Below are positions 23,201-29,930 of a DNA stretch of 30,252 nt, one piece after another. The translations under genes and the position numbers were made by a program. The notes beneath the pieces were generated by a model. The model was not told where the DNA came from, searched no databases, and saw only the letters and a list, made by a program, of their open reading frames with translations. The DNA comes from Pseudomonadota bacterium (GTDB lineage: Bacteria > Myxococcota_A > Polyangia > Polyangiales > Polyangiaceae): the NCBI GenBank assembly GCA_023423895.1, contig JAFAER010000109.1, forward strand, positions 1-30,252, in the 5' to 3' direction. Every line of letters begins with the position of its first letter. Positions within the stretch are counted from its first letter, which is position 1.

Positions 23201-24098
23201 AGACGCTCTTCGCGATGAGGATGACGTTCGGCATCCAGTTCAGGTCGGGGCTGAAGCGCGCGACTTCCTCGTCCTCCTTGCGCCCGAACTGCATCGCCTC
23301 GAGCAGCGGCTCGCCCGGTCCCGGACCGCCGCGCGTGAACCACTTCCCCTCCTCCGTGCGGAGGTCCTGCGCCCACGCCAGCCGGCGCCACAGCGGGAGC
23401 ATGTCGAGCCCGAACGCGGGCCCCCACGACCGTTCGATGTACTCGAGCTGCGCGAAGATTGACGTCGGATGTGCGCGCCCAGGCGCGAGCAAGAGGTCTA
23501 CGAGCGTCTCGCCGCGCGGACCGATCGTGGGCTCTTCGGCGAAGAACGTGCGCGTCTCGGCGACGAACGCGTGATACGTCGGGCCGAGCTCCTTGTCGGT
23601 CACGATCGTGCGCACGGGATCGAAGGCGGGGTTCTGATTCGTGACCCAGAGAAGGATCAGCTCCTCGTCGACCTCGAGCTGCGCGTTCGGCCCCGTGCGC
23701 TCCAGCCAACGCGCGGGCGTCTCGTCGCCGTCGCCCTTCAGGTTGCGGTACACGCCCGGCGGCGGGAACGTCTTCAAGAAGTCGATGACGACCTCACGCG
23801 CCTGCGGCCCGAGCTTCGACTCGAGTGAGCGCGCGAGGCGCACGAAGCTGTCCGGATGGCGCTCGCGGTACTTCTCGATGATGGCGTGGAACACCTCGTG
23901 GATGAGCGCCATCGCTGCGAGCTCTGCGGGACGGATCTCCGCATCGAGCGGCCGCCCTTCGCCGCGGTTCACCCGCTCTGCGAACGTCCGCACTGCCGCG
24001 CTGTCCTGGAAAACGATGTCGCCCCGACGCGGCGCAAAGAAGCGGTCATCCTCTCGCGAAGGGAAGAACGCGTCTCGTGCCGTCTTTCGTGCGTGCAT
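20289..24098 (-). CDS. Giant GH13-type (alpha-amylase family) protein with extra N- and C-terminal regions
   Basis: A 1269-residue protein without signal peptide, so probably cytoplasmic. Residues about 285-760 form an alpha-amylase-type barrel: region I DMVPNH (399-404), region II IIRFDAAM (nucleophile Asp519), region III LLLAEAF (acid/base Glu584). Region IV reads NNPDE (642-646), where Pro takes the place of the usual His before Asp645. Residues 1-280 are of unknown fold and include HEVFH at 67-71. A C-terminal tail from about 950 has long Ala/Pro/Ser/Glu-rich linkers and an ordered-looking end (about 1115-1250, GGTIWLNKERFEELARFLAE). Substrate may be alpha-glucan or trehalose-like, but this is open. 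AGGTGGG lies just before the ATG. Confidence 0.85.
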   Translation of the reverse strand: MHARKTARDAFFPSREDDRFFAPRRGDIVFQDSAAVRTFAERVNRGEGRPLDAEIRPAELAAMALIHEVFHAIIEKYRERHPDSFVRLARSLESKLGPQAREVVIDFLKTFPPPGVYRNLKGDGDETPARWLERTGPNAQLEVDEELILLWVTNQNPAFDPVRTIVTDKELGPTYHAFVAETRTFFAEEPTIGPRGETLVDLLLAPGRAHPTSIFAQLEYIERSWGPAFGLDMLPLWRRLAWAQDLRTEEGKWFTRGGPGPGEPLLEAMQFGRKEDEEVARFSPDLNWMPNVILIAKSVYVWLDQLAKKYGRDIQRLDQIPDEELDLLASSGLNGLWLIGLFERSDASRKVKQMRGDHDALASAYSLKRYDIAQELGGYHAYENLKQRAWARGVRLAADMVPNHVGIDGDWVIDHPDWFLQTRTPPFPAYRFGGPNLADNNRVSVFLEEGYWNKTDAAVVFRRHDEWSGEDRYIYHGNDGTSMPWNDTAQLDYLNPEVRRAVIETILHVARMFPIIRFDAAMTLAKRHIQRLWYPLPGQGGSIPSRADYAMTQEEFDRAIPVEFWREVVDEVAARAPDTLLLAEAFWMMEGYFVRTLGMHRVYNSAFMNMLKREENEKYRATITNVLDFDPEILKRFVNFMNNPDEETAVAQFGDDDKYFGVCVLMCTMPGLPMFGHGQIEGLHEKYGMEYRRARWDEKPNEAVIRRHEREIFPLLHKRYLFSGVEHFALYDFVTDHGHADTDVFAYSNGAGSERALVVYNNKFKTTRGRIWKSTHRGNVAQELAIDPGRGEWLVIRDISHGLEYLRPARDIAEGGLVWELQAFKYHVLSGFRPVTATREQPYDRLAAELAGRGVPDIERAVKDLYFRPVHAPLREATSKGHVEYLASQLDVAKDGVAARAALEERLGHVADGLDWMLSQRCGRDVMVERDEALRAAGDRLAALGEVVRAMPKAAVKPLPVKEAPAKPSDASATNGTKLVDGALPRPTNGSQRVANAEEVHSEALDVNLLVALVQVEAVLGILEGTEKAVADALARPPTPSQAEEEETRTAAAETASPEVEASATSAPAVETKLAVADKTTSRTVSTATASSRPAPEASPSKVAERPQAAPHAVPPAAWAAREALLAEWDLATPVAAGFATMADAPEAQRCTALVLLGATLPTGPIASALRLALGSKRGQTFMNVHEAGGTIWLNKERFEELARFLAEREAVSSYGRITPSAAVAEAQTLAKLAEREGYRAEKIAAKLGPAPKVEPASSRTAGSPASKS

Positions 24099-24331
24099 GG
24101 CCCACCTCTAGCGCCCCCGAGTCGCGACCAAAAGCTCCAAGAATCGCGCCGCCATGTCCCAAGTCGGAAAAGCGCAGATGCCACCGAACGCGGGTGAGGC
24201 GAAATGCGCTAGGCCGTTCCATCTTGGTCACCTCAGCGCCGGCTGCACCTCTCGCGTGCGTGTGGCGAGTGTGGTGAGGTGTTCTTCCGAGCGTACCAAC
24301 AACGGACTCGGGGAGACTCCGCGCCGCGGCG

Positions 24332-24337
24332 TATACT
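24332..24337 (+). promoter_or_regulatory. -10 element of the kinase/TPR operon
   Basis: TATACT, the best -10 match in the region between the divergent GH13 and kinase genes. It ends 9 nt before a GTG (24347) and 24 nt before the ATG at 24362. No clear -35 is visible. Confidence 0.4.
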
Positions 24338-24361
24338 CCGAGAGCGGTGGCCGCCAGCGGA

Positions 24362-25771
24362 ATGCCCAAGATCGGCGATGTCATCGCCTCCAAGTACCGC
24401 CTCGACAAGGTCGCGGGCGAGGGCGGTATGGGCGTCGTGTACGCCGCCGAGCATCTCGTCCTGAAGCAGCGCGTCGCGGTGAAGATCTTGCTTCCGGATG
24501 CCCTCGCGTCGGAGGCGACCGTCGAACGCTTCGCGCGCGAGGCGAGGGCCGCCGCGAAGATCGACTCCGAGCACGTGGCGCGCGTGCTCGACGCAGGCAC
24601 GACGGCGAGCGGCTCCCCGTTCCTCGTGATGGAGTACCTCGAGGGTTGCGATCTCGAAGAGCTGCTCGCGCTCCAGAAGGCGCTCCCGGTACCGGAGGTG
24701 GTGGACTACGTCGTCCAGGCGCTCTCCGGGCTCGCGCACGCACATGCTGCAAGCATCGTGCATCGCGATCTCAAGCCGGCGAACCTCTTCCTCGCGTGTC
24801 GGCCGGACGGCTCGAACGTGATCAAGGTGCTCGACTTCGGAATCTCGAAGACGACGCGCGGCAGGCCGGAAGACAAGAAGCTGACGGGCCAGCACGTGCT
24901 CGGCTCGCCCGTGTACATGTCCCCGGAGCAGCTCCGCAACGCGGCCGACATCGACGCGCGCGCCGACATCTGGTCGGTCGGAATCGTGGCCTACGAGCTG
25001 CTCGCGGGCGTGCCGCCGTTCGACGGCGACGGGGTCGGTGAGATCTTCGCGGCCATCCTCGAGAAGGAGCCGATCCCGCTCGTGGAGAAGAACCCGAAGA
25101 TCCCACGCGAGGTCTCGGACATCGTGGCTCGGTGCCTCCGGAGATCACCGAGCGAGCGCTGGGAGGACGTTGCCCAGCTCGCGCGGGCGCTCGCGCCGTT
25201 CGGGAGCGAGCCACACGCCGCCATCATCGAACGCGCCGAGCAGCTCCTCACACGCGCCAAGCAGCTCCGCGCGCCGAAGACGCCGCTCGAGACACGAAGG
25301 GTCGTCGAGGCGATCGACGCGGCAGCCACGCGAGCGATCACCCACGCGACGAGGACGAGTCCGGCGCTCCCGCTGGCAAAGCCGAAGGACGACGTCGCGA
25401 CGATCGCAGACGGCCCGCGTGCACGTCTCGCGCTCTTTGCGCGACGCGCGCCGCTTCGTGCAACGGGCTTGGGGCTCGGCGCGCTCGCCGTGCTCGGGCT
25501 GTGCGCATTCGGCGCCGTCCGCATCGCACGCTCTTCGGTGACCACCGCGAGCCCACCGCCCGTGACGGGCACGATGCTCTCGAGCACGACCGACGGCACG
25601 ATGTCCGACAACGGCGCGACGGAGGACCAGACGGGCATCGCCGAGGCCGAGCCGCCCGTCGTCATGGAGCTCCCGCCGTCGCCGAGCGGAGAGAAGCCAT
25701 CCCAACGCGCACGCGGCTCTTCGAAGAGCGGCAAGCCACATCGTCCGAAGTTCCTCAACTCGCGAGAATGA
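24362..25771 (+). CDS. Ser/Thr protein kinase, membrane-anchored
   Basis: A Hanks-type kinase of 469 residues. The kinase domain covers about 11-280: GEGGMGVVY (19-27), Lys41, HRDLKPAN (134-141), DFG (158-160), GSPVYMSPEQ, DIWSVGIVAYELL. A juxtamembrane linker precedes one membrane helix (about 368-387), and the outer tail of about 80 residues is Ser/Thr/Pro-rich with a basic end. The GTG five codons upstream is an alternative start. Its stop overlaps the next ATG (ATGA), so the envelope protein that follows is very likely its partner or co-regulated output. Confidence 0.93.
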   Translation: MPKIGDVIASKYRLDKVAGEGGMGVVYAAEHLVLKQRVAVKILLPDALASEATVERFAREARAAAKIDSEHVARVLDAGTTASGSPFLVMEYLEGCDLEELLALQKALPVPEVVDYVVQALSGLAHAHAASIVHRDLKPANLFLACRPDGSNVIKVLDFGISKTTRGRPEDKKLTGQHVLGSPVYMSPEQLRNAADIDARADIWSVGIVAYELLAGVPPFDGDGVGEIFAAILEKEPIPLVEKNPKIPREVSDIVARCLRRSPSERWEDVAQLARALAPFGSEPHAAIIERAEQLLTRAKQLRAPKTPLETRRVVEAIDAAATRAITHATRTSPALPLAKPKDDVATIADGPRARLALFARRAPLRATGLGLGALAVLGLCAFGAVRIARSSVTTASPPPVTGTMLSSTTDGTMSDNGATEDQTGIAEAEPPVVMELPPSPSGEKPSQRARGSSKSGKPHRPKFLNSRE

Positions 25772-26709
25772 TCCGGAACCTCGGCGCTCGGCTCTGCCGT
25801 CGTACCCTCGAGCCATGCCTGGCGACGACCGGCGCGCTGCTCGTCCTCGCGCTCGTGCTCGTTCCGTCGCGCGCGCTCGCACAGTCGCCTCCCGTCCTGC
25901 TCTCGACGGAGGGACGAGCCGACCAGCTCTTTCACTCCGGAGAGAAAAAGTTCGACAGCGGCGACTACGCCGGCGCCTGCGCCGACTTCGGCGAGAGCCT
26001 GAAGCTCGGGCCGAAGCTCGGAACGCTGCTGAATCTCGCGCTCTGTCACGAGACCATCGGCAAGCCGGTGACGGCATGGCACGAGTTCGCGCATGCCGCC
26101 GCATGGGCCGCGCAGAACAACCAGCGTGACCGGTGGGAGTTCGCCACGCAGCACGTGCGCGCCCTCGAGCCGAAGCTGCCTCGCGTCATCCTGCAGCTCC
26201 CCGCCGACCGCGCCGTCGACGGGATCGACATCGACGGCGAGCCCGTCCCGGAGCCGCGCTGGTACATGCCGCTCTATCTCGATCCCGGCGAGCACCGCGT
26301 GGCGATCACCGCCCCGGGGAAGGAGCGAACGACCATCGCCTTCCGCGTCACGTCGTCGCCGAGCGATCAGCTCGTCTACATCCCGCGCCTGCCGGATGCG
26401 ACGGCGGCTTCGCCGGGTCCGACGGTCGACTCCACGCGGCGGGTTCTCGGCATCGTCGGGCTCGGGCTCGGGCTCGCGGGAGCAGCCGTCGGCACCACGT
26501 TCGGCGTGCTCGCGATGACCGGAGACGAGGGCGATCCGGCGTTGAAGACTCGGGCGACCGTGGCGACGGCGGCATTCGTCGGTGGAGCGGCCTTCGCCGC
26601 AGCGGGCGGGTGGCTCCTCTTCACGAGCACACGTTCACCCGGCCGGGCGACCCTTCGTGCAACTCCGCGAGCCGACGGCGCCGGACTCTCGCTGACCGCG
26701 TCATTCTGA
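25768..26709 (+). CDS. Exported TPR/PEGA-like protein with two C-terminal membrane helices
   Basis: A 313-residue protein made with the kinase (ATGA overlap). The signal peptide ends near ALAQ (39). A short TPR-like region (about 49-135) has ADQLFHSGEKKFDSGDYAGA. A beta-rich PEGA-like part (about 138-195) reads DGIDIDGEPVPEP...YLDPGEHRVAITAPG. Two Gly/Ala-rich membrane helices (about 225-249 and 263-286) and a short C-terminal strand end in Phe. This layout recurs next to kinases in myxobacteria, as known from general annotation. Its periplasmic domain could sense the envelope for the kinase. Confidence 0.82.
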   Translation: MIRNLGARLCRRTLEPCLATTGALLVLALVLVPSRALAQSPPVLLSTEGRADQLFHSGEKKFDSGDYAGACADFGESLKLGPKLGTLLNLALCHETIGKPVTAWHEFAHAAAWAAQNNQRDRWEFATQHVRALEPKLPRVILQLPADRAVDGIDIDGEPVPEPRWYMPLYLDPGEHRVAITAPGKERTTIAFRVTSSPSDQLVYIPRLPDATAASPGPTVDSTRRVLGIVGLGLGLAGAAVGTTFGVLAMTGDEGDPALKTRATVATAAFVGGAAFAAAGGWLLFTSTRSPGRATLRATPRADGAGLSLTASF

Positions 26710-26713
26710 CGTC

Positions 26714-26755
26714 CCGGCCGCAAGGGAAATGACGAGGACCGCAGCTCGCGGCCGG
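26714..26755 (+). terminator. Possible hairpin after the kinase operon
   Basis: CCGGCCGC (26714-26721) and GCGGCCGG (26748-26755) are perfect inverted repeats, but the loop is 26 nt and no T-run follows. It is weak as a terminator. Confidence 0.25.
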
Positions 26756-26811
26756 TCGCCCGATCGCCCGATCCCCCGTCGTGCGTCGTCGAGCATCTTC
26801 GAGTGGAGGCC

Positions 26812-26838
26812 GGAAACTTTCGCCGGGCGAGCTTGTCC
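26812..26838 (+). promoter_or_regulatory. ECF-type promoter of the sigma-factor gene
   Basis: GGAAAC (26812-26817), a 17-nt spacer and GTCC (26835-26838) match the general ECF layout of a GGAAC-type -35 and a GTC-type -10. Transcription would start near 26842-26845, just before the ATG at 26851. It suggests self-activation. Confidence 0.5.
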
Positions 26839-26850
26839 GCAGTGGAGGCG

Positions 26851-27600
26851 ATGACGGCGGACCACCGGGCGGGGGCACGCGCCCCGACGACGGGCGTGGG
26901 CCCCGTCCATTCCGATGGAGGGCACGATCCTGATAACGACGACCCCTTCGGCTTTGCACTTCTCCCCGATAGTAGTTCACCATGGCTGGACGTGGCGTTC
27001 GCGGACGACGAGCTCGAAGCAAAGCTGATCGAGCGCCTCGTCGCGCGTGACGAACGCGCGTTCAACGAGCTCGTTCAGGCGTACGGACGGCGGGTGTCCG
27101 CGCTCGTCCTGCGCATGCTCGGCAACAAGGCGGAGGCCGAAGACCTGACGCAGGAGGTCTTCGTGCAGGTATTCAAGGCCATCGGGACGTTCCGCGGCGA
27201 CTCGAAGCTGTCGACGTGGATCTACCGAATCGCGGTGAACCTCTGCAAGAACCGCTCGAAGTACCTTCGCGTGCGCCACACGAACGAGCAGGACGAGCTC
27301 GAGGCCGTTGCGGAGCGCGTGCCGCTTGCCGAAGCGCGACGCGCGAACGTCGCCGTGATCGAGCGCCCGGACGAGGCGCTCGGCGGCAAACAAGTCGAGA
27401 AGATCGTCCAGGATGCGATCCAGAAGATCGACCCGACCTTCCGCGAGTGCCTCATCCTCCGCGACGTCGAGGAGCTCTCGTACGAGGAGATCGAGCAGAT
27501 CACCGGGCTCGCCGCTGGTACAGTCAAGAGCAGGATCTTCCGGGCGCGAGCCCAGCTCAAGGAGATCGTCGAGCGCCAGCTCGGCGAGAAGATCGGATGA
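26851..27600 (+). CDS. ECF (RpoE-like) RNA polymerase sigma factor
   Basis: A group-4 sigma factor of 249 residues. After a hydrophilic extension of about 50 residues comes sigma region 2 (about 60-140): RDERAFNELVQAY, then NKAEAEDLTQEVFVQVFKAI and STWIYRIAVNLCKNR. Region 4 (about 190-245) is IQKIDPTFRECLILRDVEEL, then SYEEIEQITGLAAGTVKSRI. The frame is open to 26803, but GTGGAGG lies directly before the ATG at 26851 and the ECF-type promoter would begin transcription after the earlier starts. The stop overlaps the next ATG, typical of sigma/anti-sigma pairs. Confidence 0.93.
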   Translation: MTADHRAGARAPTTGVGPVHSDGGHDPDNDDPFGFALLPDSSSPWLDVAFADDELEAKLIERLVARDERAFNELVQAYGRRVSALVLRMLGNKAEAEDLTQEVFVQVFKAIGTFRGDSKLSTWIYRIAVNLCKNRSKYLRVRHTNEQDELEAVAERVPLAEARRANVAVIERPDEALGGKQVEKIVQDAIQKIDPTFRECLILRDVEELSYEEIEQITGLAAGTVKSRIFRARAQLKEIVERQLGEKIG

Positions 27601-27929
27601 CCGGAGAGAGCGACAAGCCGCACGACGAAGAGCTGTCCGAGGCCGAGCTCGCGCAGCTCGATGAAGCGCCTGCGCTGAGCGCGCTCTTGAAGCGGTCGCT
27701 CACGCAACTCACGCAAGCAGAGGAGCTCGCGCCGGCGCCCGAGAAGGACGCCGAGCTCCTCGCATCGGTCCAGCGGAAGCTTCGCAAGCGATCCAAGGGA
27801 AAGTTCTACGGGGACGGCTGGAGCACGACGCAGTCGCGGATGAACTACGCGCTCATCGCGGCTGTCATGCTCGTCACGATCGTGGCCGTGTACCTCGCGC
27901 TCGGACCGACAGGGTTCAGCCTGCGCTGA
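27597..27929 (+). CDS. Small membrane protein, candidate anti-sigma factor
   Basis: A 110-residue protein whose ATG overlaps the sigma stop as ATGA. The N-terminal 80 residues are acidic and helical, then basic (QRKLRKRSKGKFYGDGWST at about 59-77). One membrane helix follows (about 83-102) and then only eight outside residues. The zinc HxxxCxxC motif of ZAS anti-sigma factors is absent, as is any periplasmic sensor domain. Position and topology suggest a membrane-tethered anti-sigma that would hold the sigma factor until released by proteolysis or a partner. This is inference from context. Confidence 0.75.
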   Translation: MTGESDKPHDEELSEAELAQLDEAPALSALLKRSLTQLTQAEELAPAPEKDAELLASVQRKLRKRSKGKFYGDGWSTTQSRMNYALIAAVMLVTIVAVYLALGPTGFSLR

Positions 27930-28089
27930 AGAGCACGAGCAGCGAGGCGGCGAGCGCGGCGCCGGCGAGCACCGTCACACTCGGCCGGTGGCACTCGTGA
28001 ACGCGCTGGCGCGACGACGCGGGTACGGCTCGTGCGAGGAGCGTCGACCGACGCGCCACGCGCGTCAGGTGACACTTGGGAAGCCGCAG

Positions 28090-28491
28090 ATGGCGGATGT
28101 GCTCATCGTCGACGACGACTGCGACACGGCCGATCTCCTCGCGGAGCTGCTGCGGCACACGGGGCATACGACACGCGTCGCCAACGACGGCCGCGAAGGT
28201 CTGCTCTTTCTCAACGAGCGCATGCCGGATCTCGTCGTGCTCGACGTCGAGATGCCGAGACTGACCGGACCGGAGATGGCGCTCGAGATGTTCATCCACG
28301 ACCACGGCCTCGAGGACATCCCGATCGTGCTCTGCTCCGGCGTGCTCGATCTCGAGCGGTTCGCGAAGCACGTCGGTACGAAGTACTTCTTGGGCAAGCC
28401 GTACGATGCGAGCGAGCTCCTCGCCTTGATCGATCGTGCGCTTGCGGAGGGGACTCCGCCGCAACGAACCCATCTCGAGGTCCGCCGATGA
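28090..28491 (+). CDS. Single-domain response regulator (REC)
   Basis: A 133-residue receiver with the full active site: Asp8-Asp10 (VDDD), phospho-acceptor Asp52 (VVLDVEMPR), Ser83 in LCSG and Lys103 in LGKPYD. There is no output domain, so it would act by protein contact or as a phosphate relay like CheY/DivK. The ATG at 28090 gives the normal receiver start, with GGGAAG about 8 nt upstream; the longer frame adds Arg-rich residues. Its stop overlaps the kinase ATG (ATGA). Confidence 0.92.
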   Translation: MADVLIVDDDCDTADLLAELLRHTGHTTRVANDGREGLLFLNERMPDLVVLDVEMPRLTGPEMALEMFIHDHGLEDIPIVLCSGVLDLERFAKHVGTKYFLGKPYDASELLALIDRALAEGTPPQRTHLEVRR

Positions 28492-29930
28492 GGTCGGCAC
28501 GCTGGCTGTCATCCACGTCGAGCCCGACGCGCATCATGTCGCTGCTCGTCGCATTCTTCGCGCTCACGGTCGCCAGCTTCGTCGCATCCGTCGTCGTCGC
28601 CGAGGTGAGGGCCCGCGGGACGGAGACCGCAGTCGACAGCATCACCCACGTCGTGGTCCCGACGATCGCGTGCGTTCCTGCGGCGCGCACCGATCTACGG
28701 GCGATCGACCGCTCCCTCCAGCGGCTCACGCGGAGCGCTGCAACGGGTGCCGACACGGCCGCAGACGGCGACGCTCTCCGGCGAGCCCGCGACGCATTCG
28801 TCACGCGCTGGGCGCATTGTTCGTCGCTTCCCGAGTACGAGGTGGAGCGGAAGATGCGCGAGGAGGTGCAAAAGAGCTCGGATCAGCTCAGCACCTCGAT
28901 CGACGCCGTCCTCCGTCACGTGGCAAGCGGCGATCGCTTCCGCGGACTCGACGAGATCGCCGTGCATGTCGAGCCGGCGATCGACGACATCGACACGAAC
29001 CTGTCGGAGGCGATGGAGGTCAATGCTCAGGAGCTGGACATCCTGAGCGCCAGGATCAAAGAGCTGCGAACCTCGTCACGAACGACACGTGCAGCGCTCG
29101 TCGCTCTGAGCGCCGTACTCGCGAGCATCGCCGCGGCCGTGATGGTGCACGTGCTCCAGCGGTTCACGGCGCTCATGGAGGCGCGAATCACCGAGATGGA
29201 GCATTTCGCCGGTCGTGTGGCTCACGACATCCGGAGCCCGCTCGCCGCCGTCGGGCTCGCGATCGAGATGACGAAGCGAGCGCCGGAGTCGAGCCTCCAG
29301 ACAGGCGTTCTCGATCGCGCCAGCCGAACACTCCAGCGCATCGGCCAGCTCGTCGACGGACTGCTCGTCTTCGCACGTGCCGGAGCGCCGCCTCGCGAGT
29401 CCTCACAGGCGAACGTGAGCGACGTGCTCGGCGACGTCGTCGAGGCCTTGCGGCCGTCGGCAGATCAGCTCGGCATCGAGCTCACGCTCGACGCGCCTTC
29501 GAAGGCCTCCGCCGCGTGCACGCCGGGCGTCCTCATCAGCATCGTTTCGAACCTCGTCGGGAACGCCATCAAGTACATGGGCGCTTCACCCGTGAGGAGC
29601 GTACAGGTCACGGCGCGCGAGACTGCCGACGCGGTCCGCGTCGAGGTACGCGATACCGGTCCCGGGGTGCCACCTGGCGAGAGCGAACGCTTGTTCGACC
29701 CGTACGTGCGTGGGGCGGCGTCCACCGTTCCCGGCATCGGGCTCGGCCTCGCGACGGTGCGCCGATTGACCGAGGCGCACGGCGGCTCGCTCGGCTGCTT
29801 CGCCAACGAGCCAACCGGGGCGGTCTTCTGGTTCGAGCTGCCCAAGGCCGTCACCCGCACCGACGCGGCCGCGCGAGGGCGTCAGCCGGTGCTCAGCCCG
29901 GCCGATCTTCGACCCAGCGCGCGAGGATGA
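28488..29930 (+). CDS. Membrane sensor histidine kinase
   Basis: A 480-residue kinase. Membrane helix 1 is at about 15-39 and helix 2 at about 203-224. Between them is a 160-residue all-helical periplasmic sensor of four-helix-bundle type, with Cys62 and Cys111. The HisKA domain has AGRVAHDIRSPLAAV (phospho-His246). The ATPase domain has an N box (SNLVGNAIKYM, 354-364), DTGPGVP (389-395) and GIGLGLA (416-422). No HAMP is obvious. It is translationally coupled to the receiver, its presumed partner. Its 3' end overlaps the convergent phosphatase gene by 38 bp. Confidence 0.93.
   Translation: MRSARWLSSTSSPTRIMSLLVAFFALTVASFVASVVVAEVRARGTETAVDSITHVVVPTIACVPAARTDLRAIDRSLQRLTRSAATGADTAADGDALRRARDAFVTRWAHCSSLPEYEVERKMREEVQKSSDQLSTSIDAVLRHVASGDRFRGLDEIAVHVEPAIDDIDTNLSEAMEVNAQELDILSARIKELRTSSRTTRAALVALSAVLASIAAAVMVHVLQRFTALMEARITEMEHFAGRVAHDIRSPLAAVGLAIEMTKRAPESSLQTGVLDRASRTLQRIGQLVDGLLVFARAGAPPRESSQANVSDVLGDVVEALRPSADQLGIELTLDAPSKASAACTPGVLISIVSNLVGNAIKYMGASPVRSVQVTARETADAVRVEVRDTGPGVPPGESERLFDPYVRGAASTVPGIGLGLATVRRLTEAHGGSLGCFANEPTGAVFWFELPKAVTRTDAAARGRQPVLSPADLRPSARG

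Noticed and set aside
21372..23462. A 696-codon plus-strand frame antisense to the GH13 gene
   Set aside because: Its product is Arg/Glu/Val-rich without any motif, while the minus-strand gene has all GH13 landmarks across the same bases.
26757..26777. Short direct repeats of CGCCCGAT upstream of the sigma-factor gene
   Set aside because: Only two to three copies in simple GC-rich sequence, with no symmetry or known site.
27989..27994. TGGCAC motifs (also 3068-3073) as sigma-54 promoters
   Set aside because: Neither is followed by a TTGC-type -12 at the proper distance, and the one at 3068 is inside a coding region.
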